The position numbers and the translations under genes are program-made. 64,000 bases of DNA. It comes from Nageia nagi (taxonomy: Eukaryota; Pinophyta). Positions 1 through 9,278 of this stretch are shown one piece after another. The notes under the pieces were generated by a model. The model was not told where the DNA came from and did not search any database. It was given only the letters and a program-made list of their open reading frames with translations. Numbering within the stretch: the stretch's first letter is position 1; each line of letters begins with the position of its first letter. The DNA lies in assembly GCA_050084985.1 (NCBI GenBank), contig JBITNC010000001.1, positions 204,476,001-204,540,000 on the forward strand, in the 5' to 3' direction.

Positions 1-607
1 TTGAAAAGGATGAGGTTCTTATCACCGATTACATCATTCACTGAACCAAAGGAAGAGAACAAAGAACCACCATAATTCCACAAATAATTTTTAATGCTTG
101 ATATCATGATGATGTTGACCAAAGTTTAGTCCATCTCAAGGGAAGACTATCACATATCCAAACTCTTCCACTTTGAAGAAAAATCCATTTTTCTTACTTT
201 CTAGCTTCTATCATTTTATTTTTGTTATCTTTACGTTCATATTGCAGCCAAGTTAGGTCTTCATCAAGGAATACTTTATCTAAAAGACTGAATAATTTTG
301 TCTTGGCTTGTAATGCTTATATACATTCCCCTGCTAACTAAAAATAAATAACAATAGTCCCATCTAAGATTGTTGAGGGTGATACTTTTTAGATCCAAGG
401 TTTCATGTTAAAAAGCATGGCCAACATGTGATGGGTCTATTATTTTTGGAAGTCCATGAACTTAGAGATTGAGTTCCATAGTGTGGCACATATTTTTAGC
501 TATAAATTTTGCATGTATTGTCATTTCAACCATTGGGGGGGGGGGGTTCTTTTCTTTGACAACTTGTATCCATGATTTTTGTTCCTCTACCTATTTTGGA
601 TGGACTA
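1..607. other. Unassigned left flank of E1
   Basis: AT-rich sequence with no reading frame that I recognise. The only simple feature is a run of twelve G at 535-546. The segment lies outside the E1 LTR: homology with the second LTR copy near 11.3 kb begins only at about 608. Confidence 0.5.
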
Positions 608-1192
608 TGTAATATCCCCAATTTTGAGAGACCTTATTAAAAGCATAACATTTTTCACAAGTCTTGGATCATCAATTTGTCTTTTGGAATGGATGGAGAA
701 TCTTCTACCAAATATTTTGATAGGTCACACGACATGGTTCCTTCAAGAAATGAGAAAGATATGCACTTTTGAAGTTATCCTAAGAAACTGAGATTCTAAT
801 ATCATGGTGAGGGAAAAGTCAACTACAAGAAATTTATTTTATTCTAAGATGGCTATGAGTTTAATTATTGGTAATTTCAAGGTAAAAGAACTTATAAAAG
901 GAGGAAAGATTCACAACTTGAGGATTATCATAATTTGGCATTTGATTATGGATCATCTTGGAGTTGGGGTTGCTCTCCTCTCTTTCTTCTAAGGATTAGG
1001 GTAGTTCCCTAGCCTAAAAGTGGCATATTCACAATTACATTCACTTGGAGAGCTTGCACCAACCTTGGAAGACCTTCTAGCCCTAGCACTAGGATCTTGA
1101 AGCCATATTGAGACTTGCCACATCCTTGGGAGCAATCTTGTGTCTTTAGCCTACCTTTAGGAGTCTTGTTTGAGCATTTTGGAGTCTTGGGT
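608..1192 (+). repeat. E1 5' LTR, first part
   Basis: This aligns with 11277-11855 in the 3' LTR, including the shared start TGTAATATCCCC versus TGTCATATCCTC and a long collinear stretch through the TATA box. It stops at the E2 insertion point after GAGTCTTGGGT. The rest of the same LTR resumes at 6617. The two parts add up to 979 bp, against 984 bp for the uninterrupted 3' copy. Confidence 0.85.
893..900 (+). promoter_or_regulatory. TATA box of E1 5' LTR
   Basis: TATAAAAG at 893-900 is conserved in the 3' LTR at 11562-11569, in an otherwise diverged alignment. The position, about 290 bp into the LTR, suits a U3 promoter. Transcription would start around 920-930 by inference. Confidence 0.55.
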
Positions 1193-2384
1193 TGTGACAT
1201 CTCCCTTGTATTATTGTACTTGATTATGGAATCCAATGGATTCCCTTTTGTATTATATTTAATTCCTTAATTATGTTTTAAGTTAGTACTTGAGATAGAA
1301 GACTTAATGGGTCATTGGACCCCAATGTGAGCCCTAAGTAGAACGTATCTCTCCCAAGTGTAGATTAGGTGTTTTAATATACTTAGATATCCAGATACAT
1401 GATTATGGGAATACTAAGGTATATTTAGCACTTAATTGGATGGATTAGCACTTAATGTACCAACGTTGAGATTGGAGCACTTGTACACATGTGCTAGCCT
1501 TAGGGAGACTTCTAGACCCCCATGTTTTCCTTTAACACCCACGTTTCCTCCTTAGATGCCCACATATACCTCTTATACCCATGCATGCATTCTTGAACCC
1601 ACATGGAGCATAGGGGAGGTACATATACCTACATTGGACCTAGAATGACTCTTAGGTGCCAACATTGGGGCTTTAGGGTACTGGGTGATGACATTGAGGT
1701 GTAATCCAAATCTAGGAAAGCTATATTATCCCTTGAAGCCTCATTTGCTAGACATGTTGAATTATTGATTATTTCTTATACCATCCAAAGGATAAAAGTA
1801 CTGGTACAATGCTAAATAAGATCCATAGGTGCAACATCTAGGAGGGTTATCAGGTTGGGATCCTATTAATCTATGAGTTTGGTGTAGCATCCTAGCCCAT
1901 TTGGTGGTATTCCAAGGTTGAGCTTTTACCTTTAGTGGTTGTCGAGATTTGGGGAAGGTTCCTTCGGTGGAGAGGAATCAAGTTCTAAGGGAGTAAGACT
2001 ATCATTTCCCTCATCTTCCTATCCAATAGTGAAAGACACATGTTATGCCCTAGTAGGCTCCTTGGAGGCCAATGTCCAACCTAGGGGCTTGGTATTGTAT
2101 CCTTGATCATCATTTATTTTACATACAGTTGTTGGGCACTTGGATCGTCATATTTATGTTGTGTATGCTTTACTATTGCAACATTATGGTATGATTATTC
2201 ATTCTTGCATATTATGGTCAGATGTTGGCATTGTGAGCTTGAATTTATTGATATCTGCTAGTCTTGGCTAGACATTGGAAATATTATGTTGTTTATGCTT
2301 AATCTAGATGCCCTAGGTCAAATATTGGAGCATACTTACGTATTTTGAGCTTTTTCCACTTGATTTTGTAATTGTATATTTACA
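1193..2384 (+). repeat. E2 5' LTR
   Basis: It begins TGTGACATCTCCC and ends ATTTACA. It is collinear with 5424-6616 throughout, with roughly one difference in eight in a 96-bp hand-counted sample. Confidence 0.85.
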
Positions 2385-2385
2385 G

Positions 2386-2400
2386 TGGTATCAAAGCTTG
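2386..2400 (+). other. E2 primer-binding site
   Basis: TGGTATCAAAGC starts two bases after the LTR end. It differs from the common initiator-Met tRNA site (TGGTATCAGAGC) at one base. Confidence 0.75.
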
Positions 2401-2418
2401 AATCTGGCTAACTTGTGA

Positions 2419-3960
2419 ATGAAACCTATGATTCACAACTACTATACTAGGTCAAGCATTAGAAAGGAAATGGCATCTGCAAGGAAGAGCAAAAAGTCAC
2501 AAATGGAAGAGACACCTTATAGGGCTTCCCAAGAGGAAGATCATCGATCATGGATGAATGAGGTGCCAAATGAGGATGATTCTGGTGAGAAGACTAAAGT
2601 GCCAAGAGAGAGGACCACTTTGGTTAGGAGGAGAAGCCCTACTCCAACTTGAGAATCCATGCTTGAGAGGAAATTCAATGAGGTTATTTCAACCATCCAC
2701 ATCATGATAGGAGCTATCATTTCAATGCAAAAGAAGATGAACAATATCCATAAATAAGTTAGAGGTTGAGAAGAGCTAGAAAGGCATATTATACCCCCAT
2801 GTCCTATCCAAGATGAAGAAGAAGAACCATGGGAGGATGATAGAGTGAATCAAGAGATGAGTATGATATCCCATAGTTTGAGAGATAGAGAGTCTACTCA
2901 CCATGGATCCATGGATCGTATAGAACCCACATTCCTAAGATCCCAGTCACATAGAGCTCTGCAAGGTACTAACCCTCTCTTAGGGAGGTACCTAGATGAG
3001 GACATTGGAAAGATAGGGGAGCAGTCCATAATCCCCAAGCCATCCAAGCCTATGTTTGCTAAGAAGTCCAAGGATGAGGCAAAGAACATGGTTCATGGCC
3101 CACTAGAGCTTAATCAAATTTTCATAGAGTATTCTATGTTGGATCTAGGGTTGAAGAGAGATGTCATCTTCAACAACCACTTGGAGATCCTAGGATTGAA
3201 GGGGAGTAGTTCACATAACCTACATACTCCAAACAACTCATGGGGAGATAAGAGAGTCCTGCAACAAAAGATCAACAAGATGTAGGTACATATGTATGAT
3301 GATAAGAGGATGATAACTAGGGCTTGGCTACATCAACTATATACTTACTTCACCTTAAGCTTGAATATGGTAGAGGAGGATGAAATCCACTTTTGCATTA
3401 TTACACTTTGAGGGTGATTCCCTTGAATGGTGGTAGCATGGAGTAATCAACCAATATTACTCACTCATTACCTCTTTTGATGAGTTTTCCATATGGTTGG
3501 CAAAGAAGTTCAATTGAAAGGAGAATGATTACTTTCAAGACTTGACATCTCTGAGATAGCAAGGCCTAATGGATGAAAATGTGTTAGAGTTTTAGAAGAT
3601 TGTAGTCATGATTCACCATATTCCTAAGGAGTGATTGATATTCCTTTTCAAAGGGACTAATGGAACCATTACAAGGAATGGTCAAAGTATTCTCACCTAG
3701 GATCCTTGATGATGCCATCTGAGTTGCATACGATCTAGAGCTAATCATAAGATACCTCAAGGAATGGAATACGTACAAGTGATCGATCACATGAAAGACT
3801 TTTGCTAATAAGGAGGTGCCTAGTAAGGCTAAACCCTTCCCCCCACCTCATATGAACTAGATGGATGCAACCACTTGAATGAAGCTAAGGGAGGAAGGAA
3901 AGTGCTCCTATTGTAAGAAGACTTGGGAACCAAGGCACCATTTCCAAGCCAAGGAAAAGG
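2419..3960 (+). pseudogene. E2 gag relic with zinc-knuckle remnant
   Basis: Several open pieces (2419-2652 and 2845-3285) lead into a frame-broken stretch with Retrotrans_gag character. Near 3325 it reads W-L-H-Q-L-Y-T-Y-F, followed by an E-W-W-like core near 3425. The far end, near 3903, encodes CSYCKKTWEPRHH, which resembles the C-x2-C...H knuckle of plant Ty3 Gag, but the final cysteine is not evident. The N-terminal part is rich in charged residues, as is usual for Gag. Stops and frameshifts rule out a working product. Assignment to Ty3 rests on the knuckle style and on the protease that follows. Confidence 0.65.
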
Positions 3961-4141
3961 TACACTACATTGAGGTGTTTTTTGATGAGGAGATAGATTA
4001 TTGATACTTGGGCTTTGGCATAGACATGTTAGGTTAGGAGTCACCCAAGGCAAAAGGCTCATTAGGGAGTATGATCGCTTCACTCCATGGGGTGAAGAAG
4101 TACCTCATACTAAAGGTAGTGGGGTAGGAAGGTGGGCATGA

Positions 4142-4500
4142 TGTGATGGTCCTAATTATTCTGAAGCATCCCACAACTTCATTGATGAAGGGTTTATAGA
4201 AACAAAGAATCTAAATACCAAGAGGTTTGGAGGATTCATAGTTTTCAATGCTAATAGAAAACTCACTCTAGTTGACCATATCATTGAGAAGTTTTAGGTG
4301 AGGCTACAAAGTTACATAATGAGGGAGAACTTCTATATTTATGTATTGAAGAGGTATCCTCATATTATTCTATGATTGCAATGGTTATTCGAGTTGGGTG
4401 ACATTCACACCACCTACCAAAAACTCCCTATGAGTTTAGAGATTGATGGGAAGACCCATACACTATAGGGGATCCATGATGATTATCGATAGGTGGAAAA
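4142..4500 (+). pseudogene. E2 retropepsin-like protease relic
   Basis: The reading CDGPNYSEASHNFIDEGF at 4142 matches the plant Ty3 protease segment around D-S/T-G-A-S-H-N-F-I. The catalytic D-S-G core has been lost. Downstream, at 4382, WLFELGDIHTTYQKL followed by EIDGKTHTL corresponds to the protease C-terminal segment that normally leads toward RT. The frame then runs into an acidic linker and the repeat array at about 4550. No RT motif follows. Confidence 0.65.
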
Positions 4501-4549
4501 TAAATGGATGGAATTGATTGAGTGGTGCCAAAAGGAGGAAGAAGAAGAT

Positions 4550-5150
4550 GGGACCACATTGGACATGGAGGAGTTTTGACATGAGGGGAGCATTGAAGAG
4601 CTCCCATACCCCACATTGCATTTTGGGGAGCTCAAATACTTGACATGGAGCTTGAAAGGCTTCCTACATACCATGTTGGAGCTTGGGGAGGCTAGATGTG
4701 GAATGTTGGGTATTAGGAAGGAAAAACACCTCACGTTGATCCTTGAAAAGGATTACTACCCTACAATGGAATTGAGGGAGCTTCTATCCCTCACTGAGCA
4801 TTAAGAAGGCTTGGAGCTAGATGATGGGCTTGGAGGAGTTCTTGTATCCCACATTGGATTCAAGGAGATTCCTACACCTCATGGGGAGGTTGAGGGATTC
4901 TTGAGCATGATGGTGAGCATGGAGGGGATTGTACATACCATGTTTGATTTTAAATGGCTTGGACACTGAACAACTAGGTTGAGGGAGTGTTGGCTCCCCA
5001 CATTGGATATGAGAAGGATTATGTACTTGACATTCAATTGCAAAGCAACTTGGTACCCCATGTTGGAGGATGAGGAATTTTTTGGCTTGACATTGGTATT
5101 TGGGAGAGTTTATAATTCCATGTTGAGCTTGGGGAGGACTTAGCCTTAGA
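4550..5150 (+). repeat. Degenerate 30-bp (ten-residue) tandem array in E2
   Basis: The anchor word CCACATTGGA and close variants recur at about 4553, 4611, 4642, 4671, 4701, 4731, 4761, 4791, 4851, 4998, 5028, 5058, 5089 and 5118. Most spacings are 28-31 bp or twice that. In the protease frame this gives a ten-residue unit with approximate consensus T-L-E-L-G-E-L-x-Y-P. About twenty units can be placed. Because the period is a multiple of three, the array could have been translated as a protease extension; it now contains in-frame stops. It occupies the place of RT. Confidence 0.75.
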
Positions 5151-5423
5151 AATAGAGAAAAAGCTCCACCTATGTTTACTCACATATGATTTACTTAAGG
5201 TTTTTGCAGGTACACTCTCCCAAAGACTTCCATGTTTCCTAAGGAAAACAATATGGCATATGATGAAACATGAGGATGTAGCTTCAACATTTCATGTAAG
5301 ACATATTGAATTTGCATTCCACTATGGAAAATTGCATTCAACGAGGTTGAAGGATTCTTAGAAGATAATATGCTGCAACATTCTATCATTGTTTGAGGGT
5401 AAGCAATTCAAGAGGGTAGGCTT
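5151..5423 (+). other. E2 3' untranslated region and polypurine tract
   Basis: There is no recognisable coding. The segment ends in AAGAGGGTAGG (about 5411-5421), directly before the 3' LTR, which fits a plus-strand priming tract. Confidence 0.6.
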
Positions 5424-6616
5424 TATGATGTCACCCTTGTATTATTATACTTGATTATGGAATCCAACATATTACCTTATGTATTGTATTTAATTACTTA
5501 ATTGCATTTTAAGTTAGTACTTGGAATAGAAGACTTAATGGGTCAATGAACCCCACTATGAACCCCAAGTGGGATGTCTCCCCCCAAGTGTAGATGAGAT
5601 GTTTTAATATACTTTGATATATTGATACATGAGTATGGGAATCCCAAGGTCTATTTAGCACTTAAGTGGATGGATGAGAACTTAATGCCCAAACATTGAT
5701 ATTGGGCATACTTGTACACATGCACCAACCTTGGAGAGACTTATAGACCCCCCTGTTGGTCCATGAAACCCACGTTTCACCCTTAGATGCCCACACATGC
5801 CTCCTAGACCCACACATGTATTTTTAGATCCACATGGAGCATAGGGGATACCCATATACCCATGTTAGACCTGGAATGACTCCTAAGTGCTAATGTTGGG
5901 GCTTGAGGGGACTAGGTGATGATATTAAGGTGTAATCCATATCCAAGAAAGCTATATTATCCCTTAGAGCCTCATCTATTGGACATGTTGAATTATTGAT
6001 TATTGCTTATACTATTTAAAGGATAGAAGTCTTAGTGCAATGTTAAGCAAAATCCCTAAGTGTAACATCTAGGAGGGTTAGTAGGTTGGGATCTTATTAA
6101 TCTATAGCTTTAGTGTACCACCCTAGCCCATTCAATGGTATTTTAAGGTTGAGCTTCTATCTTCAATGGTTTCTAAGATTTTAAGAGGGCTCCTTTGGTG
6201 GAGAGGAATTAGGTTAAGAGGGAGCATGATTGTCCCATCCATCATCCATCTGTATAGAAGTGAGAGACACACATTGTGCCCTACTTGGCTCCTTGGAGGC
6301 CAACATATAGCATTGGGGGCTTGGTATTGTATCTTTGATCATCATTTATCTTACATACAGCCATTGGCCACTTGGATCACCATATTTGTCTTATGTATGC
6401 TTTACTATTGCAACGTTATGGCATGATTGTTCATTCTTGCATATTATAACTAGATGTTGGTATTATGAGCTTGTATTTATTGATAACTACTAGTATTGTC
6501 CAGATGTTAGCAATATTGTGTTGTTTATGCATAATCTAGATGCCCTAGGTCAGACGTTGGAGCATACTTATTTATTTTGAGCTTTTTGCACTTGATTTTG
6601 TAATTGGATCTTTACA
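5424..6616 (+). repeat. E2 3' LTR
   Basis: Collinear with 1193-2384. It starts TATGATGTCACCC (the canonical TG has decayed) and ends TTTACA. E1 LTR sequence resumes immediately afterwards with CAAGCTTTTC, matching 11858 onward. Confidence 0.85.
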
Positions 6617-7010
6617 CAAGCTTTTCATTAGAACTTATTATAGGCTTTTTATAGCCCTATACTTATTCTTGGTCATTATTATTGATATTCGACTCTTATA
6701 TTGCTCTCATATTTCACTTCAAATGTGAATGAATGTTCTTCTACTACTGTTTTACTATTATCATTTGTTGTGCATGGGAATGTATGCAAATTAGGGTATT
6801 TTAAAGACATTTATATTATGTTACAGATCTACAATTATGCCCTATTTTGATCATTTTCACATATTATATGAGCATTACATTAGATTTAGTTATTATTCAA
6901 TCTAGAGCACATGTTTGGATGATTAACAAGCATTTACTATTATGTCGTAATTGTGAATGAATGCGAAATTATGTTAAGAGGTTGTGCATGTTTTAGAAAG
7001 GTATATTATA
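6617..7010 (+). repeat. E1 5' LTR, second part
   Basis: Aligns with 11857-12260 of the 3' LTR. Long shared runs include TTATAGCCCTAT, TGCATGGGAATGTATG and TATGAGCATTACATTAGATTT. It ends GGTATATTATA just before the primer-binding site. Confidence 0.85.
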
Positions 7011-7011
7011 G

Positions 7012-7024
7012 TGGATCAAAGCTC
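7012..7024 (+). other. E1 primer-binding site
   Basis: TGGATCAAAGCTC directly follows the LTR end. It resembles the initiator-Met site TGGTATCAGAGC with small losses. Confidence 0.6.
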
Positions 7025-7107
7025 AACATTATGCCAACCTATGGATGAATAAGTCAGCTATATACCTAGGGTTTATGGTTTAAGTGAGAATTAGGGTTTT
7101 TAAGATT

Positions 7108-7840
7108 ATGTCATCATTAAAAGAAAAGGAGTTAGTTGATAAGCTTTCTAATGTGAGAGGTAAACTTGGACTTATATTAAATCCAACAAAAACTATCCTT
7201 CATGCCTTGAGGGAAATAGATGATTATCTACATATGATGGACCAACCACATTCAAAAGAAGCTATAAATTTGTTGGTGAAGCCTTTAAGAAAGCCTAAAT
7301 GGTTGGAACACATAAGTATGGAGGTGAGAATCATGGTTACTTCCTATTTGAATGATATTTTGAGAATGTTTACACCTAATTCTCCCTATGATGATGATAT
7401 ATTGAGCATGATATTTATGTTATTGGTTAGTAGCTTTGAAAGATTAGGGGATATCACATGTTCGTATTTCTCTATAAGAGTTTCTATACTTGAATCATTT
7501 GTAAAATTTGGAATAATCAACATCTTATTAGATTTGTATATGTATGAGTTGATTTATGAAATATTTAATCACTTCATTGTTTCAACTAAAGAAGAACATA
7601 CTAATAATATTATTGAAACCATGAGTTATATTATAGTTTTGATCATAGAAGAGAGTGATTATATTTACCTACCACTCTTATCTATGTTGTTGGATGTTTG
7701 AGGGAAAGACATGGTTTCCTCTACTACTGCACATAAGTTGGTTAACAGTGTAAAGAGAAGTTGAAACCTTTCTTAGATAATGAAGGGATTAAGGAAGAAG
7801 AGCATACCATAGTTGTTAATGTCACTTCTCCACTTGAACA
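7108..7840 (+). pseudogene. PDS5-like sister-chromatid cohesion cofactor fragment captured in E1
   Basis: From ATG 7108 an open frame runs to 7701 and encodes about 197 residues. These match the N-terminal part of plant PDS5 proteins, especially the short PDS5B-E-type paralogues. Recognisable blocks in order are an N-terminal KELVDKL...LNPT segment, EVRIMVTSYLNDILRMFTPN followed at once by SPYDDD, then LLVSSFERLGD, RVSILES, LDLYMYELIYEIFNHF and EESDYIYLPLLSMLL. PDS5 is a HEAT-repeat cofactor that regulates cohesin on chromatin. After a stop at 7702 the similarity continues in another frame (LKPFL near 7764), so at least one frameshift is present. The fragment has no visible intron. It sits where gag normally lies, 84 bp after the primer-binding site. 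Two TAGGGTTT motifs upstream (7067, 7092) could be captured 5' leader. Only about 230 residues of a much longer protein remain. Confidence 0.8.
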
Positions 7841-8222
7841 TGTCACCCAATATCAAGAAGATGTTATCTTGTCTAAGGAGGACTCATGCCAAGAAGATAT
7901 CATAAGGATAGATAATAATGATCTTGAACATAGGCAAGCACCTAGCATAGAAGAAGGGGAAGGTGATGCACTAATACATGAGGTATGTATGATGTCATAC
8001 CAAGATGAAGTCATAGATGTGCATGCAACTACACTTGATGATATTGAGCATAAGAACAAAATAATGGCCCCAATGTACAAATTGATGAGGTTTCTATGTT
8101 CATTGGGTTCACTAGTCGAATTGATGTTAAGTAATGACATGGTTGAGATCATTAATATACCTTCAAAGAAAATGTATGTGAAGAAAAGAGTTCTCATGAT
8201 AATTCTTTCCACCTTTATTTAA
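7761..8222 (+). CDS. Acidic ORF of E1 downstream of the PDS5-like segment
   Basis: A 153-residue open frame. Its first ten residues (KPFLDNE...) look like the continuation of the PDS5-like segment after a frameshift. The rest is acidic (many D and E) and I do not recognise it. A further open stretch at 8287-8455 in another frame contains LIPWDPGVLVP and is also unassigned. It may be unrelated element sequence fused to the capture, or strongly diverged gag. Confidence 0.35.
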   Translation: MKPFLDNEGIKEEEHTIVVNVTSPLEHVTQYQEDVILSKEDSCQEDIIRIDNNDLEHRQAPSIEEGEGDALIHEVCMMSYQDEVIDVHATTLDDIEHKNKIMAPMYKLMRFLCSLGSLVELMLSNDMVEIINIPSKKMYVKKRVLMIILSTFI

Positions 8223-8490
8223 AAGGTGATTTCACATCACTCCTTCATAAGGTATGCCTCAAGCATACCCTTCAAAATGCAAAACATCAGCTCTTAATTC
8301 CTTGGGATCCAGGTGTTTTGGTACCAATGCATGATGAAGGCATGGAGGTCACTGGAGGCTTCTCTTTTTCAAATTCAACCCTTGAAAAAGAAATTTCAGA
8401 TTTAGAGATCATAGAAGAAGGCAACATATACACAAATATGCTAGTTTATTCATGATGAATGGTGACAACTATTTTCCAAACTAGCCTTTC

Positions 8491-8937
8491 TTGAATTCAA
8501 CCTTGGAAAGAGTTGAGAGCACATATTCTATTTTAGGTTGTTTGGATGAGAACTTCTACCACTTGGAGTCATCTCTACATCCATTAGTATCATGGATCGG
8601 CCATGATATTACTGTCGTAAGATACAAGCTTCATACTAATTTTTATAACAATAATAAAAAAAGTTTTCATGTTTATTTATTGATAACATTAGTAAGTTAT
8701 GTGAGGATGATGGTGTGTGGAGATAGTGGGATTGTTGCACATCACCATTTCAAAATAATAATAATCATATGGGATGTATATTTGTGGATAGTTGCAATAG
8801 TTAATGGGATTGGATCGATAAAGGAAGCACTAACAATTGGAGATAATATAGTACTTAAGATTGATCATTGTATAGATCTTAGGACTATTATAGTAGTAAA
8901 AATTATCATTCATAGAATTGATTGCTTGCATAAATAA
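8491..8937 (+). CDS. Unrecognised E1 ORF
   Basis: 148 codons with a hydrophobic, isoleucine-rich second half, which may simply reflect AT-rich composition. No domain is recognised. It lies between the acidic ORF and the protease-like ORF and may be degraded gag or element-specific sequence. Confidence 0.25.
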   Translation: MNSTLERVESTYSILGCLDENFYHLESSLHPLVSWIGHDITVVRYKLHTNFYNNNKKSFHVYLLITLVSYVRMMVCGDSGIVAHHHFKIIIIIWDVYLWIVAIVNGIGSIKEALTIGDNIVLKIDHCIDLRTIIVVKIIIHRIDCLHK

Positions 8938-8957
8938 ATATTGCATTAATTGGGACT

Positions 8958-9278
8958 ATGAGAGTAAATCCATTGGAGGAATTAGTAAATCACCATGTCT
9001 CAATTTGTGTCACCAATGGAGCTTCTTATCTCTTCAGTCCTAAGTTTAATTTGAAGGAGGCTAGAGAGCATGAATGCTTGCATAACACAATGATAAGGAT
9101 AATGTTTCAAATGGGAGTATGTATAGGTCATAATTACATAGAGATAGAGTTTTTTGACTCAATATTACATTTCTATCTTATGGGTGATTTTTCTCACATC
9201 ATACTAGGAGTCCAATGGTTGTACCAATTGGAAAATATCACTTTTCAACTATTGAAGGTTAGAGATGAGCTTCTTTGA
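8958..9278 (+). pseudogene. Retropepsin-like ORF of E1
   Basis: 106 residues. The C-terminal half (HNYIEIEFFDSILHFYL...IILGVQWLYQLENITF) has the pattern of the second half of plant Ty3 proteases, where D-I-V-L-G-V-Q-W-L is diagnostic. The first half (TNGASYLFSP) could be the degenerate region of the active-site loop, but no D-S/T-G is visible. This is the only pol-like sequence that I can support in E1, and it suggests Ty3 ancestry. Confidence 0.5.

Larger units (their letters stand above)
1193..6616 (+). mobile_element. E2: LTR retrotransposon inserted in the 5' LTR of E1; gag and protease relics plus ten-residue repeat array
   Basis: Two direct repeats of 1192-1193 bp (1193-2384 and 5424-6616) enclose a 3.0-kb interior. 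A primer-binding site of initiator-Met type (TGGTATCAAAGC) starts at 2386, and a purine tract (AAGAGGGTAGG) lies just before the 3' LTR. The interior holds a stop-riddled gag with a zinc-knuckle remnant and a retropepsin-like segment of the plant Ty3 type. After that comes a 30-bp-period array instead of RT and integrase. E2 therefore looks non-autonomous, or internally deleted. The insertion point is fixed by the uninterrupted E1 3' LTR at about 11855. The flanks do not show a clean target-site duplication. Confidence 0.85.

Noticed and set aside
603-607. TGGAC shared before both E1 LTRs as evidence that homology extends further left
   Set aside because: Sequence further upstream does not align, and on the right-hand side TGGAC belongs to the purine tract. 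I treat it as coincidence.
3829-4734. Minus-strand open frames across E2 gag, protease and the repeat array
   Set aside because: The plus strand carries recognisable gag knuckle and protease motifs here. The minus frames are serine- and proline-rich shadows.
7853-8212. Minus-strand 119-residue frame opposite the acidic E1 ORF
   Set aside because: It is an antisense shadow. Its serine/isoleucine composition mirrors the acidic codons on the other strand.
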